64,000 nucleotides of DNA from Bromus sterilis (taxonomy: Eukaryota > Streptophyta > Magnoliopsida > Poales > Poaceae). Position numbers and translations under genes: made by a program. The DNA lies in contig OX465599.1 of NCBI GenBank assembly GCA_950022295.1, positions 7,750,001 to 7,814,000 of the forward strand, read 5' to 3'. Numbering within the stretch: position 1 is the stretch's first letter; every line of letters starts with the position of its first letter. Below are positions 33,961 to 46,007 of the stretch, in pieces. Under the pieces are notes generated by a model. The model searched no databases, was not told the DNA's origin, and worked only from the letters and a program-made list of their open reading frames with translations.

Positions 33961-35748
33961 ATCAATGAATCACTCGTGGCATCGCCATGGTCTATTGACT
34001 ATGTGGCTGGAAGGAGTTCCAGAATTTTAGTAGCTATCTTTCTTAATTTACTAGCTCGTATGAAGCTTACCTCCGCTACCAGTCTATTCCTATTCGTGTT
34101 TTTCTTCTGGTAAATGCTGTTTTATGTTGTGCTCGTGCACTCGTGCAGTAATGTTCTGTTATTCTTTGCTAACTTGTATCTAAAACTTTTATCTATGAGA
34201 TCCATATCACCGTTTGTCATGGAGATGCCCAAAACAGCTTACAGAAATTTTGCTGGCAAGAAGAAAATGCATGTAAGTGGTCTGTCGCGGCGCTCCCTCC
34301 TCCCTCGGGAGATTTGCATCGATGGATCAGTTCATCCTCGATCTATCATCTCTGCAGTTTATAGTGAAATTCATTAATTTGGAGAGAAGCATCTTTGGAT
34401 TCACAACACTTGGGTTTTGGTCATAAGATCGAGGTTGTCGTTCAGTTATGAGGCCCACATTTGCCAGGTTCGGAATGATTATCGTAAGCTAAGACTTTCA
34501 GTTGCTAGCTATGCCACCTGGATTGGCATGTGGTACTACCATATCATTCAACAAGGAGTTCAAACCTATGAACATGTTGATACAAAAGAAGCCACTGGTC
34601 AATGATGGAAATAAATCTTGCGGTTTCAGAAAACTTCAGTTCGGTAGGCTCTGTTTTAGGTGTCGTTTTCTCCGGTTTCGTCAGTTAGCAGATTAGTTAG
34701 TTAGTTAGCTCACAGGCTTTGCAACCTGGAGCGAGTCTCTTGGTATGTTCGTGGGATGGCATCACAATCCACAACCCGGCCACGATCCCCGTTAATTTTT
34801 CTGTAATCCGAATACATAGAAGAGAATAAATTGCAGAAAAACTATGGAAGTTTGAGCAGTGCAAATTCTCGTCTTCCACCTCATAGTTTTGCTTTGAAAC
34901 CTGACAGGTATACTGCTAAAGACTCAGTTAGCATTAGAGGTAAAGGAAATTGAAGCCACTAAAACTGAAGTACTCTCCCGGGAAAGCAATGCTTCCATTC
35001 TTGACAACTAAAGAAAATACAACTTTGACTGGTCTAGCAGCCAAGACCAACAGTGATGAATAAAGTGGAGGGCAACTACATCTGAACAACACAACATTGT
35101 TGGTCTGAAATTACCGCCGCGAACTTTTCTCCCACTTAGGATGTTATATCTCATTCGTAGATCATTTGGTTGGACTGTGAACACTAATAACTGCTTCGAT
35201 ATTAAATCAATTGCACGCGTCCCTTGTGTAGTACTCACTCCTAAAATATAAGTGAGTATTATTTTTTCACAAAGTCCAACTTCTCTATGTTTGACTAAGT
35301 TTATAAAAAAATATATCATCATCTACAATACCAAATTAGCATCATTAGATTTGTCATGATATATATATATTTGATACTGTAACATATTTTTCTGTCAAGT
35401 TGATCATGTCTGACTTCTTGACAATTTGATAAACTTTCTATTTTGAAACTGTGGGATTCATTAGGCTAACACACTTTACGCTTTGTCACCGACACGGAGG
35501 GCATGCCCTGCTTAGTACAATTCATTTCACAGTGAAAATAAGGTGTAGGCATTTATCATGAATAAGAAATATCCAGAATTTCCATTTAAAATACTTGATA
35601 ATAATGCTAAGATTACACCTTATCATCCTCGAATCATTACCATCGCAAAATACACATAATTGGAAAGGTTCACTAGTGAGAATTAAGGCATGAATACAAC
35701 AGTTTTTGTCAAGTGCGTGCAGCTTGCAGTGCAAGAGCATTATTTTGT
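33961..35748. other. Intergenic, with a partial Stowaway-like MITE near 35231
   Basis: No gene supported. 35231-35330 starts CTCACTCCTAAAATATAAG and contains TTTGACTAAGTTTATAAAAAAATATATCA-type sequence usual in Triticeae Stowaway MITEs, but no matching right end was found. A short AT repeat lies at about 35360-35372. The rest is unassigned. Confidence 0.4.
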
Positions 35749-37914
35749 CTAAGAAAAGACTTGCCCTAAACTTGGGAAGTGGATCCGGACGGGCGAGGGC
35801 ATCGCCTTGTTGAATTTGTTGCGAAGCCAAGACGTTTCCTCAAATGTCCACTCCTGAAGCATGTGCTTGCAGTTCACACACACTGGACTCTTATATAGTC
35901 TTATGTCCTCCAGATTCACCGCTGTTTCCATGACATTTCTGGCAAAGTTCAAGATACTGTCTCCCGCATGAAACCTCCCATAGATACTTAGCTCAGCAAG
36001 GTTGTGGTGTTTGAAATCAGGTGTAGATGGTTCCCACTCTAGTCCCTTGTCCTTCTCCTTGCTAAGCCCAAGCTCGTCCCTCCGCCTCCCCTTTATCATT
36101 TCACATAAATGGTCCCGCACCTGCATTCCATCAGATCAAAAATTTCTAATTGGTCACACAAATTTTGAACATCGGATGAGACAATAAAAATGAGATTGAA
36201 TAATTGGTACAAGAGGTCACCAAGATGCGTAGTTCCTTAAGGTTGGGTGCACCATGGAGTAAGAACATTATCCAAGTCAGATCGCACTCTTCAGCAATGT
36301 TAAGAAAATTCACAATCCTAAGTTTGTGGAACACCGGTAACAAATGTCTTCGACATTCCGGTTTGACCCAAATCTGCAAAAGATATAATAATACAGAATT
36401 ATGCTAACCAAAAATAATGATTACAACCTCCCCATGACATGGCCAGAAGAACATATATTAGGACTTTCACTAACCTTTTCGCCTTTGAAGTCCAAACACA
36501 GGTTGCTTATGGCAGTTTTACCAAGCAACTCACTTAACTTGAGCATCTTGTGCCAAGGGAGAGCAACATTAAGGATGATAACAGTCTGGAGCAGTGGGAC
36601 ATAGCCAAGACTGAAGGGGTCATCTTTAGATCTAAACACATTGAATTTCAGTATTGTGAGCTTTGGTGCCCACTTAAGATCAACCCTCTTAAGACAGCTA
36701 GAGATGATCGCTAGTTCACCGAGTTGCGGGTGTTCCACTTCCAGCAAAGACTGAATACCCATGTCACATTTGTAGAGGGAGAGGAACTCCAGTTGCTTGC
36801 ATATACTGAAAATTTTGGGGAAATCTGATTCTCCTAACCTCAAATTCTCTAGCGTGAGGCGTGCAAGACCACCAAATGTGATTGGACACGAATCAAAGAA
36901 TGACATGAACTGCCTCCCATATGTGATCAGGTCATTCTTGGTACACTTTGTACGCACCTTCGTCAAGATTGTAAAGTCAGCTAAAGCAACCTTTTGTGTT
37001 GCCATGGTGTTGGCAACAGTCTGGCCAATTAAAATGGACTCATCTCCCAGGTAGAATTGCATGCACAACAGGTGAATGGTGTATAGACTTCCAGGCCTCC
37101 TTTCCAGTAAGCTCCTGGTTGCTTCCAACACAGTGGTGTTAGCCTGAACTATATCATCTGAGGTTAACATGCTCCCATCTTCGTGCTTGGGCACAAAAGA
37201 ACCAGCAATTATAACAACTTTTGAGAGTATAGCAGGGATCTCCTTCCAACGTCTGGAGAGGATGATGGTTCGTGCCGCTTCAGCAATATCAAGTCGCTCG
37301 ACAATGTTGAGCAAAATGTCATCAGGCAACTTGCTCAGCCTATCATCTTCATTGTCCTCCTACATTTGATATGGAAACAAATCAGAGTTGATTTCTTATG
37401 TATAAACCATGTCATAGGTGGCTGTGAAACGTCGATACGGATGGATTAGTCGTTTCCGAGAGGATGATACAACTAGAGCTTAAAGGGTGACAACACCAAT
37501 GGTGATCCAAAGAACAACGACACACTAATTGGCAAAATATAAAAGTACGTATAGATGTTTCTATATTTTCCCCAAACACAAAGATTATTATGATATACTG
37601 AAAGATGCAATTTCGATTATACAATTTTCATACTTCCTCATAGAGAGAAACAATTTTGATTTTACATTTTGTATACTTATTACCCACAAAGGATTTTTAT
37701 ACTTCCCCACAGAAAAATGCGGTTGATTATAGTACGTACATCATTTTGTACTTTCCAACCAAAAGATGCAACTTTATTACGGTTTGAGTTCTGATTATGA
37801 TTCCTACTTTGTATTATTCTTTGTTGTAGTAGGAGTATTTGTGTAGGGTGATGTCGTAAGTGGATCTACCAAAAGGAAAGTAAAAAAAGATCAGGAGGAC
37901 GAACTCACCACCAT
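35749..37914 (-). CDS. F-box/LRR protein, diverged and apparently intact (cluster copy 4)
   Basis: Minus strand, exons 37359-36475, 36373-36221 and 36120-35749, all with GT-AG introns and phase 0, giving 469 residues. A tiny first exon (37914-37909, ATGGTG before GTGAGT) is the most economical start but is uncertain. The F-box opens exon 2 (RLSKLPDDILLNIVERLDIA). LRR-like sequence follows (FGGLARLTLENLRLGESDFP, CKQLEFLSLYKCDMG), and the last two exons carry the FBD-like end (AEECDLTWIMFLLHGAPNLK, HHNLAELSIYGRF). It has one more intron in the 3' part than copies 2 and 3 and is clearly less similar to them. A role as an SCF adaptor is inferred from the family. No stops seen. Confidence 0.8.
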
Positions 37915-37929
37915 GTCGACGGAGGAGGG

Positions 37930-38540
37930 TTGTTGCCAAGGCCCTTGACGGATGGTTTGGCGTTTGATCTAGCAGCCGCTCGCCGGAGAGGTTTTGCGAT
38001 GTCTTGGAGTTTCTGGTCTCCGGCGAAATCTGGTGTCTGTCGGGGAGAACGCTCGGGCAGACATATTGTGGTTTGGCTTGGATCACGGCATCACGCCTCC
38101 GGTGGCGACTCGGATACTGAAATCGAAAGAGGACTTGATTCTGACTGTAGCCCGAAAAGGAATGCTTCGCTCGCGGACGGCGACGTAGCCGCTTTGGTTG
38201 CCGGTTGCGGTTCGGAGAGGAGCCGCTTGATTGCTTCGATCTCTGGTTGCAGCTCGGAGAGGAGACGCTTGGTTGTGGATCGCAGCTCCCACCAAGGTCT
38301 TGGCGGCAACGATGCCGGCGCGAGGTGGGGAGCTCGGCATACCATACGGCACACGGCCGGCGGCGGGGAAACAGGCGCACAACTGACCTCCGATTCTGTT
38401 TCTTCTCTGCTTTTTTTTTTGAGGGGTGTTTCTTCTCTGCTGGCTGGGGAGCAGCGTGCGGCCGCCTGCCATGGAGGAGGTGACGACGGCAAGGATGGGA
38501 TTAAAGGCCCAGAGTGTGCTTGCAGACTCTTTTCTGAAAA
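37930..38540. other. Upstream region of F-box copy 4 with a short duplicated unit
   Basis: Both strands stay open for long stretches here without a recognisable domain. A unit of about 55 bp (TTGC(G/A)G(T/C)TCGGAGAGGAG.CGCTTG) occurs twice, near 38205 and 38250, and reads KRLLSE(L/P)QP on the minus strand. It may be part of the 5' untranslated or promoter region of copy 4. No gene is called. Confidence 0.35.
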
Positions 38541-39650
38541 AAAAAACGTATAATTGTAAAATTATTCATCACACATACAAAAAAGTTTATGTACTGTAAA
38601 AATGTTCAAACTTTTTTAAAATGTTCCTATCTTTAAAAAACTATTCACATTAGAAATATACTAAGGTTTTAAAAAAATAAGTACATGAAAATTAATTCTT
38701 TTAATATAATATACCAAATTTCAAAATTTACAAAAAAATCCATATGAGTAAAAAACAATTCACTAAATTTTAAAACAGTGCATGTGTTTTGAGAATATGT
38801 TCCTGAAATTTTCAAAAACATTACAATAAAAATATTTCACATAAATTTAATAAAATTTGTTGTACCATTATAAAAAAAGTACATAATATTTGAAAATATG
38901 GTCACATGTTTTACAAATATGTGCATGATATATTTTTAAATTTATTAATATATCTAAAAATATTCACACAATATAAAAAAATATTAACATACGAAAAATG
39001 GTCATCACATATTTTAAATATTTAACATTAATTCAAAAAGTGTTCAAACAATTTTTTTTACAAAATGATCATCTTATATTTTAAAAAATGATCAACATGC
39101 ATAATAAATTAGCATATATTAAAAAATTAGACATGTATTTGAACTGATATACATGTCTAATGTTAGACATGTATGTAAACCGGTATACGTTAAAAAACCG
39201 TTTAATGAGCCACCTCCTAAGAAAGAATGCACCATAGCATGAGATAAGCTTCACATGTCGTAAACCTATTCTCCATGTAATACCATAATACTATTATTTA
39301 TAACAATAAATTCTCCAACGAGGATGAGAAAGAACTAGATTAAAAGTAGTACCATAAACCACATTCTCTCATTTCTTTAAACATGAACATTTTTCTAATG
39401 TCACTAGTGTTTTCATGAAGCAACATTTTTGAAAAATAGCTTGTACATTTTGTATGATACATGAACATTTTTTGTATGTGCGATGATTTTTTTACAATTT
39501 TAAATAAATTATTTTATGCAACATATTTTTTAAATATATAAACAAAACTAGAAAAAATAACGAACAAACAAAGTGATGCGTTGTGAATTTTGAATCAGTG
39601 ATCAAAATAAATTTTTAAGACAAGTCCAGGCACCGTCGATTAATTTTAGC
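38541..39650. repeat. AT-rich low-complexity tract
   Basis: Over 1 kb of A/T-rich sequence built of variants of words such as AAAATGTTCA, AAAAAATTTA and TTAAAAAA. No coding potential. It looks like decayed simple repeat or degenerate transposon filler. Confidence 0.6.
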
Positions 39651-39831
39651 CTTGCTAGCACATACATGGATGATCAACTGGTCAAACAATATGCCAGGTA
39701 TGCAAAATAAGTAGTCAAAACGTATGGCGGTGACCGTTGATGTTTACTGATACATTTTTAATGATCGTATTTATGGTATTTCTAAATACATGGACCAAAG
39801 TGAATCTCGATCTCAACTTCGGTGATCGCGG

Positions 39832-40293
39832 GTGAACTTCTCTCCTACGGACGCAACACGTTCTTTTGAAGCTAAATATCGTACGCGTGTCGGCACCCTT
39901 CAGAGGCTCACCATGAGGCATGCGGTGTCAAGTATATCTCTCTTTGTTGACGAAGTCGTCATCTTCTGCCACACGGACACTGAGGAAATCACCGCGGTAC
40001 GCGAGATCTTGCGTGTTTTTGGCGATGCTTCAGGCCTCCGCACCAGCTTCGCGAAGTGCTCCGCCACCCTGATCCAGTGCTCCCCCGAGATTGCGGCTGA
40101 GGTTGGTACTGCCCTCGCATGTCCAGTATCCCCACTTCCCAATCACATATCTAGGCCTACTGTTGTCGATCTACAATGTTCCAACCTCGACTCTAGAGCC
40201 CATCGTGGACAAGATGGCCAAGAAGCTGGCAACCTAAAAGGAATCCCTGCTCGCGCGAGGAGACGTGTCATGCATGAAAGGCGGCGGATGTAG
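39832..40293 (+). pseudogene. LINE reverse transcriptase fragment
   Basis: The frame has the RT palm region of a plant LINE: ISLFVDEVVIFCHTDTEEI, then FGDASGLRTSFAKCSATLIQ and a CSPE..AEVGTALACPVSP stretch. The catalytic YADD box reads FVDE here, so the second aspartate is lost. The similarity breaks off near 40150 by a frameshift and nothing of ORF1 or the zinc-binding tail is adjacent. It is a dead fragment of a different LINE copy from that at 17.4-18.8 kb. Confidence 0.75.
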
Positions 40294-40358
40294 GCACTTC
40301 GATCCGTCGAGTGATGCCAAGTGTTTTTTCATATTAAAATTATACAACCCTTACACCG

Positions 40359-40740
40359 TTGGCTCCTAGGTGCATACAGTCCCACTAGTAACAGTAAAAT
40401 CGTTTAAAATAGTAAACAAATATAAAAACGGATATTTTATATGATGCAAGATGCTCATGTGCGCGAAATACATGCCAAATTTCGTGGGCTTTGAACATTT
40501 GAGTAGCCCGTGGCAAAAATGACAAATTTTGGGATTGTGAGAAACTTTTGAAAAGTGCAATGTTCATAACAGATTTTTTGTTTTTTTGCCACGAACTCCT
40601 CGAATGTCCAAATATCCTGAAATTTTGCACGGACATCACACACATGAGCATATTGCATTCCACAAAAATTCACATTTTTTTGAACTTTTTTGCTATTTTT
40701 TACTGGTTAGTGGATGCGTGCGCTCCTACGAGCTGTTTGA
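40359..40740. mobile_element. Fold-back (long inverted repeat) element, Mutator-like MITE type
   Basis: The left arm (GGCTCCTAGGTGCATAC..CAGTAAAA...GATGCTCATGTG) and right arm (complement of CATGAGCATATTGCATT ... TTTTTACTG ... GCGCTCCTACGAGC) match over roughly 170 bp each with many substitutions. Each arm includes a (C)GTGGCAAAAA-type stretch near the centre. No coding sequence. Target duplications not identified. Confidence 0.65.
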
Positions 40741-41547
40741 GATTTCCGTTATAAGAAAGTCATTATTAAAAAAGGTGAAAAATAAAACAAAGGTCTTGGG
40801 GTGTATATCAACGTTGTCTTCTTCCTGCACTCGCTAGCGGCGTGCCATGAGCAAAGATCGAAGTTGGCCCTAGATCTCCGAAATATCATTGTTGGCTCGA
40901 CGACCAGTTGGAGACAAAAGAAGATGACGACATGGATTTGAGGATCGGACCGCCTTCCAAGAGAAAAAGACGATGAAGCGAACGGAACAACCATCTAGGA
41001 TCTGATAGATATAACAAGGAAGGCTTTACCTCACTAGCTTCCCGACAAAGCCGAAGCCGGTCATGCAACTGACGAATGGAGAAGGTACAAGAAAAGCAAA
41101 ACACGAACCATCATCGTCCACTCCACCGAACAACAACACCCAAGACCATCCAAAAGAAATCGTAGACCAAAACAGGACCAAAAATACCCTTATCAAAGCT
41201 TCACGCGTCCTCCATTGAGGCCAATCAACATCACCGGAACGAGAAGAACTTATTCTACACCACCGATGAAGCCATCATCTCATCACCGCCGACCCAACAC
41301 CTAGATTAAGCCATAGCTGAAATTCGGACGCCCCATATATGGGCAACCCTAAACAGGGCATATTTACAACTATGTTATTTCTTAAATGGGGTACTGAGTA
41401 GTCTGGACTCATTGCCACAAAAGGAAAAGCGAATTAAGTTGCGCGGACGCGCCCCGTGCACTGAGTCGTTAGTTGATTCAGTCGTGTACAACGCCTTGAG
41501 CAGGCTCCATCCAACGGACGTCTAGTGCGCGTTAGATTTCTCGAAAG
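40741..41547. other. Intergenic, no gene seen
   Basis: About 800 bp, mixed composition, probably degraded non-LTR or other repeat sequence. No open frame with recognisable domain. Confidence 0.4.
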
Positions 41548-42844
41548 TCTCTACCTAATAATAAAGGAAGGTGGTTTTCTTAGCCCGTCTTGACGTTTAT
41601 GCAAAATAGTCCCTCCTTTTTTAGCTAATAAACTCGCAGTCCAATGATTCCAGAAAAAAAAACAGTTAGCTGAGATGGGTTTGCTTGGCAGTTTTTTTCG
41701 TTGATGGGCCAGCAACAAGTTTTCTTCATATGCATGGGCCGAGTTGGACTTTGTTTTAAATCGCTAAAAATTCATGGAGAAGCGAGAATTCATTTCTATT
41801 AAAAAGGACAAAAGAGTTATTCTAATTAAAATATGATTTGTGGGTTGTATGTAATAAATTAAGGAAATAAATTGCATGATGGTCACACAAAAAAGACGTG
41901 TGGGAATAATAGCCGTGAAAAAAATGCATGATTCGTGGGATGTGAGCAATAAAAAAACAAGGAAAAAGAGACATCCTAATTAAAATACGATTTTTAGGTT
42001 GTATGTAACAAAAGAAGGAAAGAAATTGCATGATGGCCATAAACATGTGGGAATAATAGTTGTGAAGGAAAAATATATAATATGTGAGAAGAAAAACCTT
42101 GATTTATGGGGAGGGGAAGCGCGCAACAAGGAAAAAAATGAAAAAAAAATACCCATTCTAATTTAAATGTCATTTGTGGGCTATATGTAATAAAGAAGGA
42201 AAGAAATTATATGTTGACTAATATATGTGAAGGAAAAATATATATGTGCATGGAACCGCAAACGTGGAAAATATAATAACTGTGAAGAAAAAGATGTGGC
42301 ATGTGCGAAAAACAAACATGGCAGAACATCATCTTTTCTCAATAGGAAATTAAACACTCTCAAACACGATTTTAAACCATCATTTTGGTTATTTCATCAT
42401 TTTGGTTCTTAGATTGAAATAGTTGTCATAGAACATGAATAATCTCTAGCTAGCCCAATATTCATTTGTTTTCCAAGAAAACAATGCATCGAGTAAAATT
42501 GTCGACCATAAGTTTTAGATGAATGCCCGAACATATAAGGTGTGTACGGTTCACGGCAACCTTGATACAAGGTGCACGCGGTGCACGGAGCAACCTCACG
42601 TTTTAATATGGTTTCTATGTAATGAATCATGCACATCGAGCTAAAAAGATAAACCTTAAATTTGTTGGTAATCTGAATATTTATACTAATATAATTTGTA
42701 TATTATAGTAAAATCATTGTAGGTATTTTTATTGGTTTTATTTAAAGGTGTTATTTTACCAATCCGCCGCAATATATGAACCCTTTTAGTACAGAGATAT
42801 GTGATGTATTTTTTCCCGTTGCAACGGTCGAGCATGTTTGCTAG
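41548..42844 (+). mobile_element. Non-autonomous Helitron (~1.3 kb)
   Basis: Starts TCTCTACCTAATAATAAAGG, nearly identical to the start of the 29.4-kb Helitron, and ends with CCCGTTGCAACGGTCGAGC plus CTAG at 42841-42844 followed by T. The 3' stem has decayed, though CCGTTGCAACGG is itself a perfect palindrome. The preceding base is G rather than A. The interior is AT-rich with a repeated ATTAAAATA(T/C)GATTT(G/T)..GGTTGTATGTAA unit of about 180 bp (41825 and 41980, with a third, looser copy near 42160). No coding sequence. Confidence 0.7.
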
Positions 42845-44302
42845 TAAAACACATGGTGACATGGAGTTTCTGTTTGCACAAAAGAAGGTTGGATTCTTGT
42901 GTATATTTGGCCATCTATATGTAGCTAAGAGTGAAAAGTATCATTATCACGAGCGTGCTTTCTAATTCAGCTTCTAAGTTGGTTAAATTGCATTCCCAGA
43001 TCCTCCAATGATAGCTATGGTTTGGTTATTTGCATCAAAATAATCCGCCCGGTCGCCAATTTTCCTCAAGAAGAATAATCTGCCGGGTCTATGTTGACGT
43101 GTTACCATTTCTTATTGATTCTCTAAGAAAATAAGCACTCCACTCTTGAAAACCACATGTTACAAGCTAGTTGAGCAATCTTAACGCGTCTGCACACGGT
43201 GGTCATAACAAGGAGATTAAGAATGCCACAAAGCTACAAACTGTTGAACGCATAGGGCATCCATCTAACACAATTATCATGAATATCTTTGCTTAAACTA
43301 GGGGCATGCAATCCTAAACTAATGCATCTTGCAGATACGGCCAATCGTCCATTCCAAGCCAAGACAGGTCGACAGTCTCCATGATTCCTCGGAGCTGCCT
43401 TAATTAACGCTTGGCAGTTTGACGACGGCCGATCTTGCAGTAATTAAGCCACTCACAATACTTACATTGTTTCTTAACGTGTCCTGTACGGAGTGAAAAT
43501 AATTTAGACACGATTACTCCAATGCATACTACTGGTTAAGCCACTCACAATAATTTCTGGATTTTTCTTTTTTGCATCTCAACATTATGGACTAGTTGTG
43601 AATAGAGCGAAACAAAAGAAAGGTAGAAAGATAATTGATAAATGATAAACAATCAAACATTAATTACTGTACACAAAAAGCGAGCTAAGAGTCATATGTA
43701 ACTAACATATATCTTCAATCACGCGTCAAAAACATATATCTTCAATCTACTTTTTATTCAATTACAATATCACATCGATATTATGCTTATGATCCTCGCA
43801 AAAAAAGATGTTATGCTTATGATAACATGCTACGAGCCAAGCATTAAGGATTTATGGGTGCCCCTAAATCTCAAAGCACACCAAACAGGGAGAGGGACAG
43901 ATGATTTTCACGAGTGTGGCAACGATTAGTGCGCCGTTAGTGGCAAAACATGCTGGGTTTGCATGCGTGTGTGTCCATCATCCTCGTGTCCAAAGAAAGA
44001 TTCCAAACGCAGAGGATGACAAGGAGGAAGACCACTCATCGGTCATCACCACCAACCAAATCACCCATAAAAGAAATGTCACACCACGCACAATCTCATT
44101 CTCATCGTGACCCTACTACCACGGTGCTAGTGCTTGTGACATGGCTCCCTAGTTTAGGACCGTCTAGGTTTGGTGCATATACTACTGGTGCATATATATC
44201 AGCTTTTTATGAGTCAAAGTTTGATGAAGTTTAGTAAAAAATATTTTTAATGCAAAATAAATATGGTATAAATGTTTTACCGATCTATTTAGTTGTGTAT
44301 TA
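42845..44302. other. Intergenic, AT-rich, no gene supported
   Basis: No recognised gene. The word ACATATATCTTCAATC is repeated at 43706 and 43732, and GATGTTATGCTTATGAT-like text at 43777 and 43808. A decayed MITE half (GTCAAAGTTTGATGAAGTTTAG) starts at about 44215. Confidence 0.4.
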
Positions 44303-44369
44303 CTTCATTCGTAAACTTTTATAAGATATTTTAGGTTAATCTAAAACATTTTATAAAAAATTACAGAGG
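44303..44369. mobile_element. Short Stowaway-like MITE
   Basis: 67 bp from CTTCATTCGTAAACTTTTATAAG to CTTTTATAA-complementary sequence and CAGAGG, flanked by TA on both sides (44301-44302 and 44370-44371). The two halves fold back on each other. Confidence 0.6.
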
Positions 44370-45071
44370 TAGTACTGTTTTTTCTTAAACTTGATCAAGG
44401 TCTGCAAGGTTTGGACAAAAAATAAGTTGCAGGGACAAAATTAGTATGCGCCAAAGTGTATCGATTGTCACTATGATGACGGCATCACTTCTGCTAGAGT
44501 TGCTCTTAGGCCACGTGTACGCCATTGCCACCATGCCAAGGCAAAAGCAAAAGTACGATATGTATTGTTATGGGAAAATATCGCTCTCGTCTCATTTGAG
44601 AAGTTACCAAAGTTTAAAATAGCGAACTATGGCTAATATCGTGGTATCTGAAACTAAAATGGTGTTAGAGCATCTCCAGACGCGCCCCCAAGAGGCCCCC
44701 AAGACGGCGAAACTAGCGCCGTGGGGTGAAAATTCCCCCAGCCGCGCCCCTAAGGGCCCAAATAGCGCCGGATTGGGCCAAAACTGAGTCCGGCGATCCC
44801 AACCCAAACCCAGCGCGCTGGGGGTCGCTTGGGGTCGCCGGATGAAAGGAAAGCGCGCGATCACGGGCGCCTTTCGCGCGCTTCCTCCCAACGGCCCCAC
44901 TTGTCGGCCTCTTTCCGACGCGGCGTGCTCATCCATTCACCTCGTCTTCCTCGCTCTGACGCCGCCGCAGGGGAATCAATGCTCGTCGGAGTCCAGTCCA
45001 ATCGCCGCAGAGTAGTCCAATCGCCGCCGCTCGTCCGCCGCGTGTCCAGCCGCATGCACCCCCTCTGCCGC

Positions 45072-45079
45072 TATATAAA
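45072..45079 (+). promoter_or_regulatory. TATA box of the transposon-borne gene
   Basis: TATATAAA lies 97 bp upstream of the ATG at 45176, leaving room for a transcription start about 30 bp downstream and a leader of about 70 bp that is C/T-rich (CTCTTCTTCCTCCCC). Confidence 0.65.
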
Positions 45080-45175
45080 GCTTGCGGGCTCGCCGTCGAG
45101 AGACACACCGCGCACCTCTTCTTCCTCCCCTGCTCGCCGCACTCTTCCTCTTTCCTCCCCTCTCGCTGCTCCGCC

Positions 45176-45613
45176 ATGAATCCCTACCGCGGCCAGAACG
45201 GCATCCGTCGCGCCCTCACCCGCGCTGAGGCCATCCTTCTGGCCGAGGGAAACTACCCTTGTCCGGTAGGCATGCGTCTGCCGCACGGGTGGGTGCTCAG
45301 CGCCGCCGGCGTGCCGGTGCCGCCTCTGCCTCAGGGGCAGGAGTTCGAGCGGGAGGTTCTCGCCGTCCGCGCCACCATGACCGCCGAAGAATTCGCCGAT
45401 CCGGCGAATGCGCCGAACAACATTGCGCGCTGGACGGCCTACTTCGAGGAGCGCCGCAACCAGGCGCTCGTCTCCGTCCAAGGTCTGGAGCCTGTGGCCG
45501 GCCCAGGGAACCGGCTCGGCCGGATCCTGTGGTGGAGCGCTGAGGGGCGCACGCTCGTCTCCGTCCTCTACCACATCCAGGACGGCAACCAGCCGCGCCT
45601 AGAGTACCCATGA
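45176..45613 (+). CDS. 145-aa protein of unknown function carried by a Harbinger-like element
   Basis: Intact intronless ORF with a favourable start context (CCGCCATGAA). The protein begins MNPYRGQNG and has a basic/Ala-rich helix-like region (RRALTRAEAILLAEG), then RLPHGWVLSAAGVPVPPLP, a helical acidic region (EFEREVLAVRATMTAEEFAD), ARWTAYFEERRNQAL, and ILWWSAEGRTLVSVLYHIQD near the end. Tryptophans are well spaced in the second half. I recall similar small frames as common in Triticeae repeats but know no domain name or function. That it is open over 145 codons in GC-rich DNA with a TATA box suggests it is young or under selection. It is not a transposase by any motif I can see. Confidence 0.6.
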   Translation: MNPYRGQNGIRRALTRAEAILLAEGNYPCPVGMRLPHGWVLSAAGVPVPPLPQGQEFEREVLAVRATMTAEEFADPANAPNNIARWTAYFEERRNQALVSVQGLEPVAGPGNRLGRILWWSAEGRTLVSVLYHIQDGNQPRLEYP

Positions 45614-46007
45614 AGGGGTGACGGCGAGCGGCGTCGGTGGTGCAGCGGAGGCGAGTAGCGTCGACGGTGCAGCGGAGGCGAGCTGCGTCGATGGTGCAGC
45701 AGATGCACCATCCTAGTTTTTAAATTTTCTGATGAATCTATGTAACAGTAGGCCAAATATTATCGCATATTATGTAAAATCCCCCAAATATTAATGAATT
45801 TTCGCCGAATTTGCTCTATGTTCATGAGTTCCGCCGAACTTGGACGAAATTTGGTCGAACTTGGGGGGGGGGGGCGTTTTGGGGCCGCGACTGGGTAGCC
45901 GCCCCCCCTCCCCCCCAGGACCTATCGCCGCGTCGGTCGCCCCCAAGCGGCGCTAAAAATAGCGCCGCAAAACGTCCTGCGGGGGCGAACGGCTAGAGAT
46001 GCTCTTA

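Larger units (their letters stand above)
44668..46004 (+). mobile_element. Harbinger-like element carrying a complete small gene
   Basis: Ends are GAGCATCTCCAGACG and the complement of GAGCATCTCTAGCCG, flanked by TTA at 44665-44667 and 46005-46007, the target size and sequence class of PIF/Harbinger. The 1337-bp interior is GC-rich and has no transposase. It contains instead a TATA box at 45072 and an intronless ORF at 45176-45613. The end sequence GAGCATCTCCA is shared with the transposase-bearing element at 22.2 kb, so a related transposase could mobilise it (inference). G and C homopolymer runs lie near the right end (45865-45877, 45903-45917). Confidence 0.85.

Noticed and set aside
37930..38553. 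Long open frames on both strands upstream of F-box copy 4
   Set aside because: No ATG in good context, no domain, and both strands open equally. More likely GC-driven and repeat-driven.
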